A stretch of 41,916 bases of DNA from Hypsibius dujardini (GCA_001579985.1 LRSR01007559.1:1-41916); one strand, 5' to 3'; counted from the first letter of the stretch, positions 34,401 through 41,916 are shown. Program-made: numbers and translations. Notes: generated by a model from the letters alone, not told the origin.

Positions 34401-37400
34401 GGAGGGGGCAGTCAGACGGAAGACAAAAAAATTAGAATTCGGGGAGGTGGCAAAATGTTATGACAGGCGGACGAAGAAACTGATGACAACGAGGCAAACA
34501 ACAAATAGAAAAAGGATGTATTCATTTAAGAATGAATAGCGAGCCGCAGGGACGGATTGACGAAAATGGATGCTGCAATACATTGCCATTGAAAACGAAC
34601 AGTCGAATGGTAGTGGCGGATTGACCGTTGAGTCGACCAGGCCGCTGCCCCCCTCAGCGTCCAAAGTGACTTTGCCCCCTCGGCGGGGGGGGGGAGGCAA
34701 ATATTTCTAGACTTTTTTAAAGTCTCCCCATCGGCCCGCGGGGGGGGGAAGTTTTTGCCAGCAGGCTTGCCTTCCCCTTTGGGCCGACCTCAATCTGTCA
34801 TTGGACGGGAGACGAGAAGAAGAAGCGATAACAAAGAGAAAAACGCCGGAGATGCGAGGAGACGGATAATCTGAACGACGAAAAATTGTACATACGAACA
34901 GAAGAAGCTGGGAGATGGAGAGACGCACAGATGTGACCACAAGATAGCGTTAATCAACGTAAAACTTTTTACTGAATGCTAGCAATCGAGGGTGGTCAAA
35001 GTTGGAGCTAATTTTAGGCACAGTGTGCCACTGCTTTCTTGATTGCTTGATTTCTTGATTAAGTGTCTGCCAAAAACGAAAACCGTCATCAAAGCTCGCG
35101 ATGCTGCGAAGCTCCAAGCGGTTCTTCCTTATACTTGAGATATTTTCGATTACTCAGCCCTGATAAATGGGGGGGGGGGCTTTTGGCAGGCCAGGCAGGC
35201 GGAAATATCTCTTCTTGTTTAAAATGCTCCTGCATCATTTGGAGACATGTATGCTCGCATTGTCTGGCTGGAATACTTTTTTCTGTTTTTAGCTTCCAGG
35301 CGAAACTAAATTTGTTTACTACGATCGTTTGTATTAAAAGTCCCTTTGTTTACTTTCTTTTTCGTTTTTTTGGCAGATACTTAATCAAGAAATCAAGCGA
35401 TGAGAAAAGCATTACACCCTGTACCTAAAATTGGCTCAAATCTTGACCACCCCATTTGCTGGCACGCAGTAAAAAGTTAGTTTTAACTTGGTTAGCGCGA
35501 TCTTGTTTCCACGTGTGTAGAAAGGAACATCCGGACGTCGAGCAGATGGTGAAACTAAATTATTGTGTGAGGCAAAAATAAACATGCAGACGGCAGGCGA
35601 AACAAAGAGCCGAATTGATGGACAGATGAATGACGAAGAAGGTAAACAGATAGTCGCACTCTGACCGGTTTACCTGTAACGAGGTTCCATGGACCTCCGG
35701 AACCGGGGCTACTTCCAGCTTCGGTGGCAACCTAGCCCGCTTTTTCAATAACCTCATCGCTGTAATATATTCCGAAATCGTGGCATCTACAGTCTTCCTC
35801 GCCGTCCGTCGCATGTTCCGGTACTGGGTCTCCGTGAGTTTCCTCAGCTCCGCCATGCGCCGTATTATCTTCGCATAGGAATCGTTTCGCCTTCGCGTTT
35901 GTTGCCGTTGCCGCCGTTTCCGGTAGTCGCGAAAGGTATTGCACAACACGATGGAGTAAATTCGTTTTCTATTCTCAAGGGCAGTCAGAAGGATTCTTGC
36001 TGCTGACGGAAAAGATTCTACAAAGTCGCTTCTCATCCCATCGAAGATTACGCCCCGCCGACAGTCCTGTTTATATAACCTCGCGCTAATTAAATGACTC
36101 ATCATGTCTTCCGGGACGAGGCAGGTAATCAGTTCAGCCTGCTTGTCCGTCAGAAAATTAACATAGGAAAACGGTTTCGATTGGAATGCCAGTTCAGGGT
36201 CGCGGTCACGTGGGGCGTTGGGATCGTTCGGTATGCCACCAGCGCCCTGACCTTTGCTATGAGACGGAGGTTTGACAGGCTTTGCGACCTGTTTCATGGT
36301 GGGGACCTTGGGTTTTTCGCGGATTTTTCCGTCTTGATCCGGCGGGGTCTGAAGGCTACGGGCTGCGCCTGGGCCGTAAGACGGTTGCTGTGCTGGTGGG
36401 ACAGGGTTCTGAATGTAGTTGAGGACGCGGTGATGAATACGATCGGTTGGTGTCTGAATGGCTTCCATGATAATTTTGTCGATGGTGAGGACAGGAAGTC
36501 GGTAGTGTTTGCCGAATGCCCTGGCTAGAGTGCTCTTGCCGCATGAAGGTGGGCCATGGATGAGGAAAACAACCCCTGATTAAACAAATTATTTGGCTAG
36601 TTTTCCATAAAATAATTGTTCTTCTTCATTATGAAAGAAGAATCAATTGATCATCTTTTCAACGACTTAGATAATTACTAATAAGGGAGAAAACGAATAT
36701 CAAACGCTTCGTATTGTTAAAAATGACTTTGCATTTTGCCATAAAACAGATTTGGTACGCGTGTTGGAGTTGCGTTTCGAGAGATTGCTATGGAAAAATG
36801 TATAGCTAGTTGTTTCTGGCTTTGAACAAATTCTCATTTGATGCTGTCGATAATTGTTTTACACGGACAAAGCGTTTGCGTCCGCCGGCATGTGCGGATA
36901 ATTCAAGTCAACCTATTGCCAGTAATATCGGATTACTGATTACCATATTTCTATAGATTCTTCACGTGTCTAAATGTATGTTTTAAATTTAACATATCTC
37001 GCAGTTACCGTTTTTGCCTTTACAGCGCCCTGCAACAAACTGACCTTTTTTGAATTGTTCCTTTCGGGTGTCCACAGACATATTCATGCCACGACTCGCC
37101 GTAATAGCCCTCCTCAACGGAGTCTGCATCACATCCCGCAGCGCCCTATACATTTCCCGCTTCGTTGCAAACCTCTTCTTATACTGACTTTGCAGCGTTC
37201 CCATCGGAAACCGCTCTCTCAAATGCGGCGGCAGTTCATCTTCGTTCAACAAATTCGACTTGACGTTTGACACATCCACCGGCGTGCCAGGGTCACTACT
37301 GGGCGTGTCCGGACGGGGACCCATTTGCGGAGACAGCACACGCTCATGTTCAAACTGGGACGAGGACGGATTCACTGGAGGCGGACTAATGGCGTAGTGG

Positions 37401-40400
37401 TTCTTATAAAATTCTACCACAGTGTCCGGAATCGTTCCCCCGATTTTCCTCACAGGAAATCGCACTTGTTTTTCGCAATCGAATTCTTCAATGTGCGAGA
37501 TGATTTCGTCTTCATAAACGTGCTGTTTATCAAGTTCCTTACAAAAGAATTCCACCGGAAACGGGCAAGGGTTATAGATTGTTAACGTCTTCTCTTGTCC
37601 CGCCACGAACGGAAGAACCGAATCGAACATAATCCGTGAGGCACTCAGTTCCAGACGAGGTTGAACGCCATGCCCCTTAGCCTGGAGGAGGATAAGACGT
37701 TGACTGTGGACCATCGTAATCCGCCAGGAAAAGTTGTAGTTCAGCTCGTCTGTCGGATGGAAGGTCATCTCAAGGTTGACCCTCTGGCCGGGCTGTAAAG
37801 TGGAGGAGCGCGGTGACAGCTGGAGAGAACGGTGTTGTTGGCGAAAGGCTTTCAGCTCGTTGCGCTCCTTCGGTCCGAGTTGTTTGCTCTGCTTGATGTA
37901 GTCGATGTCAAGCTCGGAGGCCGTCCACACGCAGGGTATCCGACCGGGGTTGACCAGCTGCACGGAGATTGTGCTCATGAACCCACAACGCACCGTTCCA
38001 AAATCGATGGTAGGGACCTTCAACGGTGCGGTCGACGGCGGTCCGTCTCCTGCTGCCAGGTTGAGCACTTTGCAGCCAAACACCTCTAGTGGAGGCTTAT
38101 CCACCGTTTGGTCAGCTTTGGCATGACAGCAAAGACGGAGGGTAAGTCTGGGCTCTTCGATGGTCATTTTGCAATTGACGGAGAAGGTTGGACCGTTGAT
38201 AATGGTAAAGAGGACGGGACACTCGGATACCCCCAGCACATAGTTTTGTGGATTGATGGTGAAGGTCACCGGCTCGACGCCCTCGGGTCGGACGAGGTTG
38301 TGGCGGTTGAAGGTGACGGCGATCTTGTCACGGAGTGGGTCGTTTGTCTGTGTGAGACGGAATGTGACCGGTTGGCTGCCGGAGTTAAGTACATGGACGG
38401 AGCAGCTGATCTTCGAGCTGCCAGGTCCGTGGAGACCGAAGTCAAGGATGTACTCCGGGAGACGGGCAAAGTCTAGGATGCCCTCGAAGGGACGGTATTC
38501 GAGATTTGAATTAAATACTGGATTCCGTTGAATATTTGATGTTTTAGCCTAAAATCATAAAACATCCTTCAAAATCACGATGGGAACCATTTTTAAAAAT
38601 GCTGCAGTTTTATGTCTATCAAGTCAGGGCAATAAAACATAGATTCTAAGTATAGAACCCAACACAAAAAATATCAATAAGATCAAACCAACTTTAGAGC
38701 ATTTTTTTTTACCAAACTTAAACGAACCGAATTCTCCTTTACCTTGTGTCTTGAACGTTTGGCCCAGTGTGATACCACAGCGTTGCAAACATCCTCACTC
38801 GGCTTAATCTCTCCGTTTTCATCCAGTACATTCCCACATTTCTTGGAAAAGTTACTAAGTCTGCCCTCTGTTTTGTTCCTTTTCGTTTGACACTTCTTAA
38901 CCAGTTGCGGCACTCGTTGTGGCAAATCAAGCTCGACGCAGTGAAACACAGCTTGACCCAGAATATCCACCTTAACAGTCGCCTCACCTTTCACACATAG
39001 GTATATGAACTTGACAAACTTTCCCGGCTTCCCAGGGACGAAATAAACGTTAATTCGCACTACCTCTTTCGGTCGAACTTTACCGTCCAACAGATTTGTA
39101 TAAACCACGTCAAAATCCGGTCGCGTCAGTTTTTCTTTCGTCAATTTCTCCACACGCTCCAGCACAAACTCAGTTGTGTACCGGCCACGATTCGTAATAG
39201 TCAAAGTCCGCTCTAACAGCATGTCATACAAACAAGAGCCAAGGTCCAGCGTTCGGGGCTTCACTTCGACGTTAACTCGAGCACACGGCGCCATGAGGTA
39301 GATATTCCGAGGTACCGGCACACCCTCACTGGAAGTGCAGATCATCTGTGCGTGGGCCGTAGTGAGGCACCAAGGATGGTATCTCACGCAGATCGAAAGA
39401 CTTCCCAATGGGGGCAGGGTACCCGACCATGGTTCAACCGTGAATAAACGAGCGATAGCATCTTGATAATTTCCGTTGTCGGATGTCCCCATGTAATGAG
39501 GAACAGCAGCAGCGAGAAACTCACTGGAAGCGATTGGAATTGCACTGGTACCGCTGTAATTATCTTTCGCTCGGTAACGGCGATACGACTGGAACCAAGA
39601 ATCAACAATGGACAGTTTTTCCGAGCCCACAACTGGTCCGACAGAGTATAGAATGGGGTCAAATTTCATATTGGTTTGTGTGAAAAAGGGCTTCTCTTGT
39701 AGAAGCTCCGTGTGAGTCGGTATCTTCGGCGGATTGGAAATAGAGTGCAGACTAGGATCACCAACAATAGTCCAAGTGAATTCAATCGGTCGTGTCGTTT
39801 GGTTGACCATATAGAAAAACTGTCTCGAATCTTCGTAGGGTCGACACGGTTTGAATCTCAAAGAGGTCTTGGAGATCCAAACCTGGTCATCGTCTGGAGA
39901 TGGGACCACGTGGTGCTTTTCCAATCTCCGTGAATGCTTACAGTCGTGTGGCTCAACTGCTGGCTCACCCAATCCAATCACTTCAAATAATTCCACGCCC
40001 CTTCTTTCCAGAACTTCTTGCCTGCCAGAGGTCCTTCTTCTGGGGCCATTAAGATTGGTCACACTATGAGGTATTGGTATATGTCTGGGCCCTCGAAGCC
40101 GTGATTTGACGGCAGGACGGACAGATAAGGCTGTCTTCCTCTTCAAGCAGCAGCTCGGTTTTAGACGAGGGAAAACATCGCGAAGGAAGCGTTTTGAAGG
40201 AAGCGAAACGTAACGAGTTTTTAAACAATCTATGTCTGCTGATGTTGCATCATCGACCGCAGACTCCGTCACGCTGTTCACGTCGTCAGACGAGGCGTGG
40301 TGAGGCTCTATTTGTGGTTCTTCGAGTTTGTAGTCTTCAAGGAGGTGCGCGATCCAGGAAACATTCTCCTGCTTTTGCAACAGCAGCAATGTTTGATCCT

Positions 40401-40458
40401 GCGAAAAATGAGGATGGGGGAGATAATCATCAGGATCGTCGTCTGGTGGTTCAGTCAT
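12529..40458 (-). CDS. HYDIN: HYDIN, axonemal central-pair protein (20 exons)
   Basis: Exons, all complement, 5' to 3': 38743-40458, 37009-38548, 35674-36575, 33726-34156, 32717-33275, 30153-30635, 29106-29720, 26753-27342, 25691-25980, 24602-25150, 23378-23775, 23291-23332, 20044-21767, 19128-19542, 17882-18446, 16980-17522, 16208-16648, 14583-14959, 13394-13897, 12529-13233. Phases all agree and the sum is 13,389 bases, about 4,462 residues. The protein is a chain of ASH/MSP-like immunoglobulin-fold domains interrupted at about 1086-1386 by the adenylate-kinase-like domain peculiar to HYDIN (GPPSCGKS, DCRRGVIFDGM). HYDIN builds the C2b projection of the central apparatus and is needed for ciliary and sperm motility. 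Size is somewhat below the about 5,100 residues of human HYDIN, mostly through a shorter N-terminus. The start ATG at 40456-40458 has an in-frame TAA at 40483-40485 upstream with no acceptor between them. Exon 12's donor is the least certain junction. Confidence 0.93.
13279..13327. repeat. GACA-type microsatellite
   Basis: An impure (GACA)n tract in HYDIN intron 19, close to the acceptor side of exon 20. It is a simple repeat. Confidence 0.8.
13394..13897 (-). CDS. HYDIN: HYDIN exon 19 (4061-4228)
   Basis: EQREFMTLHNWLPKMQAFRV matches a well-conserved C-terminal block of HYDIN. IIFKCEETGEYQYYDLQYKV and VKIMNPLDTPVSLAFMLQGN follow. Acceptor CCACAG, donor GTACCA, phase 0. Confidence 0.93.
14583..14959 (-). 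CDS. HYDIN: HYDIN exon 18 (3935-4060)
   Basis: NRKPIQLSLVGSCIPLP, then TIVFECPVRQTDAKPLTLTN (ASH-like) and ETFEAVFKPLDGGPHQAVVS. Acceptor GGCAG, consensus donor GTAAGT, phase 0. Confidence 0.9.
14960..16207 (-). other. HYDIN: HYDIN intron 17
   Basis: 1,248 bp, AT-rich. Short ORFs on both strands lack domain content. No element was recognised. Confidence 0.6.
16208..16648 (-). CDS. HYDIN: HYDIN exon 17 (3788-3935)
   Basis: KFFHSFAEVDNIIPAQK, then VIDFGALVLNGSLRRNIVMK (ASH signature) and GEVVFEITFCPKSLSSDIRI. Acceptor ACAAG without a strong pyrimidine tract; donor GTAATA, phase 1. Confidence 0.83.
16770..16842. repeat. Near-perfect 29-bp-stem hairpin in HYDIN intron 16
   Basis: Arms 16770-16798 and 16814-16842 match at 27 of 29 bases (GTGGCGGAG...ACAAGTGTAAATTG), with a 15-bp loop. 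It may be a minimal MITE or a transcribed hairpin; no target duplication is clear. Confidence 0.75.
16980..17522 (-). CDS. HYDIN: HYDIN exon 16 (3607-3788)
   Basis: DLLNIDIDFSFDECDFGPV begins an ASH domain; EFAPLSLEPGNSTIHTVMFL ends it, and a second starts at RHLLFNTSEIGIKSTVEVEV. The phase-1 donor GTACTA is chosen because it joins exon 17 in frame; a GTGAAA seven bases earlier would not. Confidence 0.82.
17882..18446 (-). CDS. HYDIN: HYDIN exon 15 (3419-3607)
   Basis: GYDHMTWEVVPSKGIIKAK starts the exon. VDFGHTDACSVYKKNFQMTN is an ASH signature, and LILTYMPRSLKDKLTHLQVV completes the fold. Donor GTACAG, phase 1. Confidence 0.9.
19128..19542 (-). CDS. HYDIN: HYDIN exon 14 (3280-3418)
   Basis: CIGTDATLTQQLVLTNPTDA opens an ASH-like domain, with MVDVTFIPYCLGAMESKWAL later. 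Acceptor TTTAG, donor GTAAAC, phase 0. Confidence 0.9.
19907..20028. mobile_element. Tc1/mariner-type MITE in HYDIN intron 13
   Basis: A 122-bp element with TIRs CACACGAGGCAAAAA and, on the opposite strand, CACACGTGGCAAAAA. It is flanked by TA at 19905-19906 and 20029-20030. It ends 15 bp downstream of the exon 13 boundary, next to its donor. Confidence 0.65.
20044..21767 (-). CDS. HYDIN: HYDIN exon 13 (2706-3280), with two disordered inserts
   Basis: Longest exon, 1,724 bp. ASH-like start (RYHLYFGDCKPSQSLTAKFE), a Lys/Ser/Asp-rich disordered insert at about 2822-2972, an ASH-like segment (ILFKDTHVLETRKATFTVKN), a second disordered insert at about 3058-3168 with a glutamine tract, then IFTLEFRPEEALEYMGCLFF. 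Donor GTTAGT, phase 2, only 16 bp from a MITE. Confidence 0.9.
21768..23290 (-). other. HYDIN: HYDIN intron 12
   Basis: 1,523 bp, AT-rich. I see no repeat or RNA gene. A missed small exon is possible if the stronger donor of exon 12 is used. Confidence 0.5.
23291..23332 (-). CDS. HYDIN: HYDIN exon 12, micro-exon (2692-2705)
   Basis: After CTCTAG the frame reads NVLRKKEAVQYCKI. A GTAATG donor at 23290 gives phase 0 and joins exon 13 (VEDVVMERYHLYFGD) in frame. A stronger GTAAGA eight bases earlier would leave phase 1 and would need a further, unseen exon in the 1.5-kb intron that follows. Confidence 0.5.
23378..23775 (-). CDS. HYDIN: HYDIN exon 11 (2559-2691)
   Basis: ASH-like domain: QLCLYYQKTAVGKQQTLPV, VTFGPREERTINIKFAPTLA. 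It ends LTPATGNQ before a good donor, GTGAGG. The following intron is only 45 bp. Confidence 0.88.
24166..24231 (+). pseudogene. tRNA-like fossil (tRNA pseudogene or SINE head)
   Basis: GTTAGCGCAGTGGTATGAG resembles a D-arm with A box, CCTC..GAGG could form an anticodon stem, and TGCTCAATTCCCGGAC is a decayed T-arm or B box. The acceptor stem pairs only in part, so it is not a working tRNA. It sits in HYDIN intron 10, opposite to the gene. Confidence 0.35.
24359..24405. repeat. Small inverted repeat in HYDIN intron 10
   Basis: CCATAATTG ... GCATCC and GGGATGC ... CAATTATGG pair around a short AT loop. Origin unknown. Confidence 0.5.
24602..25150 (-). CDS. HYDIN: HYDIN exon 10 (2376-2559)
   Basis: IIYTFSGEIAVPTIDV begins the exon and continues as an ASH-like domain (VQHTFVGMKRKIRLKLTNPT). 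Acceptor TTCTAG, donor GTCTGT after AAAG, phase 1. Confidence 0.88.
25691..25980 (-). CDS. HYDIN: HYDIN exon 9 (2279-2376)
   Basis: Starts PNVPPASKKGNQDGG after CTACAG, with a short disordered linker, then VPFVIRPLTGVVKVGDVVQI, the second half of an ASH domain. The donor GTATCG is weak but gives the phase 1 that exon 10 needs; a competing GTTAAG six bases on would break the frame. Confidence 0.82.
25981..26752 (-). other. HYDIN: HYDIN intron 8
   Basis: 772 bp, AT-rich, with no repeat or RNA gene seen. Confidence 0.6.
26753..27342 (-). CDS. HYDIN: HYDIN exon 8 (2083-2279)
   Basis: ASH-like: VLDSALDFGISKVNDEVMRQ, then VGEVRFPSTLPVQKRTRLVT. It ends in ADIPQK with donor GTAAGA, phase 2. The flanking acceptor is CCCTAG. 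Confidence 0.9.
28312..28413. repeat. (GAAA)n microsatellite
   Basis: About 22 nearly pure GAAA units in HYDIN intron 7. It is likely to vary in length between individuals. Confidence 0.95.
28503..29051. mobile_element. hAT-like non-autonomous element in HYDIN intron 7
   Basis: The left end TAGAGCCCTGCAAACCGCAC and the right end, whose reverse complement is TAGAGCCCTGCGCGGTTAG, form TIRs. A subterminal ACCGCACCGC repeat is near both ends. This looks hAT-like. A clean 8-bp target duplication was not found, so the insertion is probably old. Total about 549 bp. Confidence 0.6.
28633..28950 (-). CDS. Small ORF inside the hAT-like element, unrecognised
   Basis: An uninterrupted ATG-to-TGA ORF of 105 residues (MYHDCSNFTTETADCSSITL...). 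It contains ITLEDILRIFKNYSSDVFRE and NILVRNQNIKRVEMLFHFKV. The alternation of helices and a basic strand vaguely resembles a small winged-helix or DNA-binding unit, but this is a guess. It fills most of the interior of the TIR element and lies in the same direction as HYDIN, inside intron 7. Confidence 0.35.
   Translation of the reverse strand: MYHDCSNFTTETADCSSITLEDILRIFKNYSSDVFREQNFCEKTCIGKVLNSTKNKPTNILVRNQNIKRVEMLFHFKVCTPHKRAFQYVNKSDDYCACLCEIVEN
29106..29720 (-). CDS. HYDIN: HYDIN exon 7 (1878-2082)
   Basis: VDILADKCPQNVYSF opens the exon. Two ASH-like strands sets follow: FTLKNHYKLNLNVHFNIAKH and VPIREISAGNIEVRNKSALL. Acceptor ACGCAG, donor GTATTG, phase 0. Confidence 0.9.
30153..30635 (-). 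CDS. HYDIN: HYDIN exon 6 (1717-1877)
   Basis: Begins DRTKTAKSAVKQRIIGSAMP after ATCCAG. It contains an ASH-like half domain (FFRWALLPHNEMTLRLLFQS) and GICQYTNLFANLARIFPPSI, ending at LLSGKKK before donor GTGAAC, phase 0. Confidence 0.88.
31386..32184. mobile_element. Foldback element with tandem inner repeats in HYDIN intron 5
   Basis: Arms 31386-31520 and 32048-32184 are reverse complements with scattered changes, including TTGAGCTTTAGGGCCACTAA. The interior has two direct copies of a unit of about 150 bp (about 31566-31740 and about 31855-32010). Each unit has its own hairpin made of CCCATGAGTGATGGG and its complement around a GGCGCCGAG core. It accounts for most of the length of intron 5 (2,081 bp). 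Confidence 0.75.
32717..33275 (-). CDS. HYDIN: HYDIN exon 5 (1530-1716)
   Basis: A basic helix (ATKKRTAKSKDAKSKPKEVS, then ERAARDKAAIERARVRCRKR) precedes IRVPIPPPETFVMRTRPPP, a proline-rich segment typical of the HYDIN linker after the kinase-like domain. Acceptor CCCTAG, donor GTAAAA, phase 0. Confidence 0.87.
33726..34156 (-). CDS. HYDIN: HYDIN exon 4 (1387-1530)
   Basis: Starts at MTRIAKGASSTQKLV after TTTCAG. It is mostly disordered, Ser/Lys-rich linker, then WEILPKIKKDGSISGIYRTD. The donor GTTGGT is weak, but phase 2 joins exon 5 exactly. Confidence 0.8.
34157..34925. repeat. Degenerate purine-rich GACGGA-type tract in HYDIN intron 3
   Basis: Short words such as GACAGACGG, GCAGACGGA and GAGACGGA recur without a fixed period, interrupted by poly-G runs at about 34685-34695 and 34741-34749. 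A similar composition resumes at 35521-35660 beyond the MITE, suggesting one old satellite-like tract split by an insertion. Confidence 0.5.
34926..35517. mobile_element. Long-TIR DNA element in HYDIN intron 3
   Basis: Arms of about 160 bp (34926-35085 and about 35355-35517) are reverse complements, with blocks such as CTTGATTTCTTGATTAAGT, ACTTTTTACTG and GGTGGTCAA. The right end reads CACACGTGGAAACAAG on the opposite strand, followed outside by TA. That terminus resembles the MITE at 19907-20028, so the two are probably related. Confidence 0.75.
35674..36575 (-). CDS. HYDIN: HYDIN exon 3, adenylate-kinase-like domain (1086-1386)
   Basis: One exon holds nearly the whole HYDIN-specific kinase-like domain. 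Walker A GPPSCGKS is at 1093-1100, LPVLTIDKII is the NMP-binding side, and DCRRGVIFDGM at about 1256-1266 is the conserved core strand. A Pro/Lys/Gln-rich insert of about 65 residues (about 1145-1215) separates them. An arginine-rich helix (YRKRRQRQQTRRR) follows. Enzymatic activity of this domain is not established in the family. Confidence 0.92.
36576..37008 (-). other. HYDIN: HYDIN intron 2
   Basis: 433 bp between the ASH region and the kinase-like exon. No repeat was recognised. Confidence 0.7.
37009..38548 (-). CDS. HYDIN: HYDIN exon 2 (residues 573-1086)
   Basis: Begins after TTTTAG with AKTSNIQRNPVF. It holds ASH-like domains with the signatures YILDFGLHGPGSSKISCSV, VPTIDFGTVRCGFMSTISV and MFDSVLPFVAGQEKTLTIYN, then NPCPFPVEFFCKELD, which is close to vertebrate HYDIN. 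A proline/serine-rich linker precedes the kinase-like exon. Donor GTAACT, phase 1. Confidence 0.92.
38743..40458 (-). CDS. HYDIN: HYDIN exon 1 (residues 1-572)
   Basis: Acidic, disordered start (MTEPPDDDPDDYLPHPHFSQ), a basic stretch to about residue 190, then two ASH-like folds, including RQFFYMVNQTTRPIEFTWTI and VKPRTLDLGSCLYDMLLERT. It ends at RSRHK before the donor GTAAAG, phase 0. The original ORF reads through this donor into the intron. Confidence 0.88.
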
Positions 40459-41755
40459 TCGGTAGGCATCAATAGAATGGTATTATTGAAAGAAAGCACG
40501 GTGAACATTACGACCGATTTTATGCTGAATTAGCCAAACGTCCCATCACTACAGCATGTGTTCAGTATAAGCCAAAATGTTGGCGGTAGCCAAGTAACAA
40601 CGCATCAGAAAACATTTAATCGCAGTTAACATGAACTGGGTTTCTGTTCAGAAGTTTATAAGTGATAAAGTTATACCAACATGAGAATCATATGTAATGG
40701 TTGCATCTCGAAGCAGCCAATGGATGAACTTGTGTTGTTTTCCTTCTTGTAACAAGCTTGTTGCGTTAGACATGTGTTAGCTGTGTTCAGAACTAACTGA
40801 AAAGTGCGATTGAAAATCTGGCTGAATTAAACTTTGGCGGAGCTGCCCGCTGATTGGTCGGCTGATTTCAGGCAACTTTTAATTCAACTAGAAAAATAAG
40901 CTGCTATCAAGTACGAGCAGCCTACATGGGTTTCAGTCAGCTCTTAGGTCGACTGCTGGTGTTTGCATCATTATATGTGCAAGCTATTCACATTTCAGCC
41001 ATCTTTAAATTTCTATTATGGTCGTTTTTCAAGAGCCCAATTCTCCAGCCTTATTCTCAATTGATAGCAAATTCAGTTTACTTTTTGTCAGTACCCATCA
41101 GGATGGGAGCCGTGGAAATGTATATTCACTAATCAGGAATCGTTTGTTTGGATGACACTTTCGCCCTCCAATCTGCTGGAATTATCTGTTGATTTCCGGA
41201 CTTTGCTCTTTTATTTCTACTCCAAAGCGAAGATTAATTACATCTACATTGACCTCCTATTATTTTTGATACTCGAAAAACTAAACTGCAACCGCTTGAT
41301 TCATTATTTCTAATCGGAACGTGGACTATAAAAGTTAGCGCCAATGAAGCAATCACTCGTTTGAGGTGTGTCTACTAGTTTTCCTAACGAATCAACCCAT
41401 CCATCGCTTACCTATACCTTTCCGGGGAGAATAAAGAATCCGGCAATCAAGGGATCTGTGACGTATTGTAAACTACACAGTCCGCAATGAATCAATGGAC
41501 TGTAACGAGCAGTGCATGAGTCTATTTCATTTAATTCGCGCTTTCCACTCAGCAATTTTTTGGCTGAAAGCGCATGGTTGGTCAACTGATATCTGAAAAA
41601 AGTGACTTTAATTCAACCAGGATTTCAGAAACACTTTTATACTAGCTTTGAATACAAATATCATATGAAAGTTCAAGAGTACGATGTCCGAGAAAATCAA
41701 ATTTTAGTAACGTGAAATTATGGTCACATGGTGCCCAACCAGACGTTTTCCTTAT
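40459..41755. other. Upstream region of HYDIN, no supported gene
   Basis: No minus-strand ORF suitable as a further HYDIN exon is visible. A plus-strand ORF at 40926-41132 (68 codons, hydrophobic) has no recognisable domain. A short hairpin lies at about 41538-41573 (GCGCTTTC..TCAGC / GCTGA..AAGCGC). The HYDIN promoter should lie here, but no clear TATA box stands out. Confidence 0.45.
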
Positions 41756-41873
41756 TTACTCCTTGAAGGCCTTAGAACGGTCGGAAAAATATCGTGCTTC
41801 TTCTTCCTGCTGTTCCTCATTCTGCGCGTTCCTTAACTCGACATATTGAAAGCACAAGCAGACTTTTCTAAGC
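41756..41873 (-). CDS. Possible last exon of another minus-strand gene, partial
   Basis: A frame open from about 41873 to a TAA at 41756-41758 ends in ELRNAQNEEQQEEEARYFSD then RSKAFKE. The Gln/Glu-rich, charged composition is coding-like and suggests a coiled-coil tail. The rest would lie outside the window. No family was recognised and the acceptor is not fixed. Confidence 0.3.
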
Positions 41874-41916
41874 GTTCAATCAATTTCTGCTTTCAATTAT
41901 AAATGGGCAAATTCTT

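Noticed and set aside
34458-34940. Minus-strand ORFs in the purine-rich tract
   Set aside because: They arise from low-complexity DNA and poly-G runs inside HYDIN intron 3; the HYDIN phases join across without them.
36094-36528. 144-codon plus-strand ORF
   Set aside because: It is antisense to the HYDIN adenylate-kinase-like exon.

Overview
This is a eukaryotic (animal) nuclear window. It has spliced genes with GT..AG introns from 45 bp to about 2 kb, AT-rich introns, microsatellites and several small inverted-repeat transposons. There is no sign of operons or ribosome binding sites. A large ciliary gene (HYDIN), an RNI-type leucine-rich-repeat gene and a spliced GH45 cellulase with two PAN/Apple-like modules lie together. 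That points to a small cellulase-bearing invertebrate with ciliated or flagellated cells; a tardigrade is my first guess, springtail or rotifer are alternatives. This placement is inference, not proof.

Layout. (1) Plus strand, about 54-5012: a ten-exon leucine-rich-repeat gene whose 5' end lies outside the window. (2) Minus strand, 5874-7838: a three-exon secreted GH45 endoglucanase, convergent with gene 1. (3) 7839-12500: a gene-poor stretch with a dead GH45 copy (about 11752-12281), a transposon-like insertion with a 10-bp target duplication (10448-11166), and some unrecognised ORFs. (4) Minus strand, 12529-40458: a 20-exon HYDIN gene, rebuilt here exon by exon with every intron phase agreeing, giving 13,389 coding bases and a protein of about 4,462 residues. 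It contains many ASH/MSP-like beta domains and the internal adenylate-kinase-like domain with an intact Walker A motif. (5) 40459-41755: no supported gene. The last about 120 bp look like the 3' end of another minus-strand gene.

Gene function. HYDIN is a central-apparatus (C2b projection) protein of motile cilia. The LRR protein could also be axonemal but is not identified. GH45 cuts beta-1,4-glucan outside the cell and is functionally unrelated; its second, broken copy shows the family duplicated locally and one copy died.

The introns and intergenic parts are rich in inverted repeats: two probable TA-flanked Tc1/mariner-type MITEs (5153-5253, 19907-20028), a larger element with related ends (34926-35517), a MULE-like element (10448-11166), a hAT-like element with an intact 105-codon ORF (28503-29051), and two unclassified foldbacks (2970-3856, 31386-32184). 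I did not find a wholly new biological system. The best leads are the GH45 architecture and its pseudogene, the short N-terminus of HYDIN, and the small ORF inside the hAT-like element.
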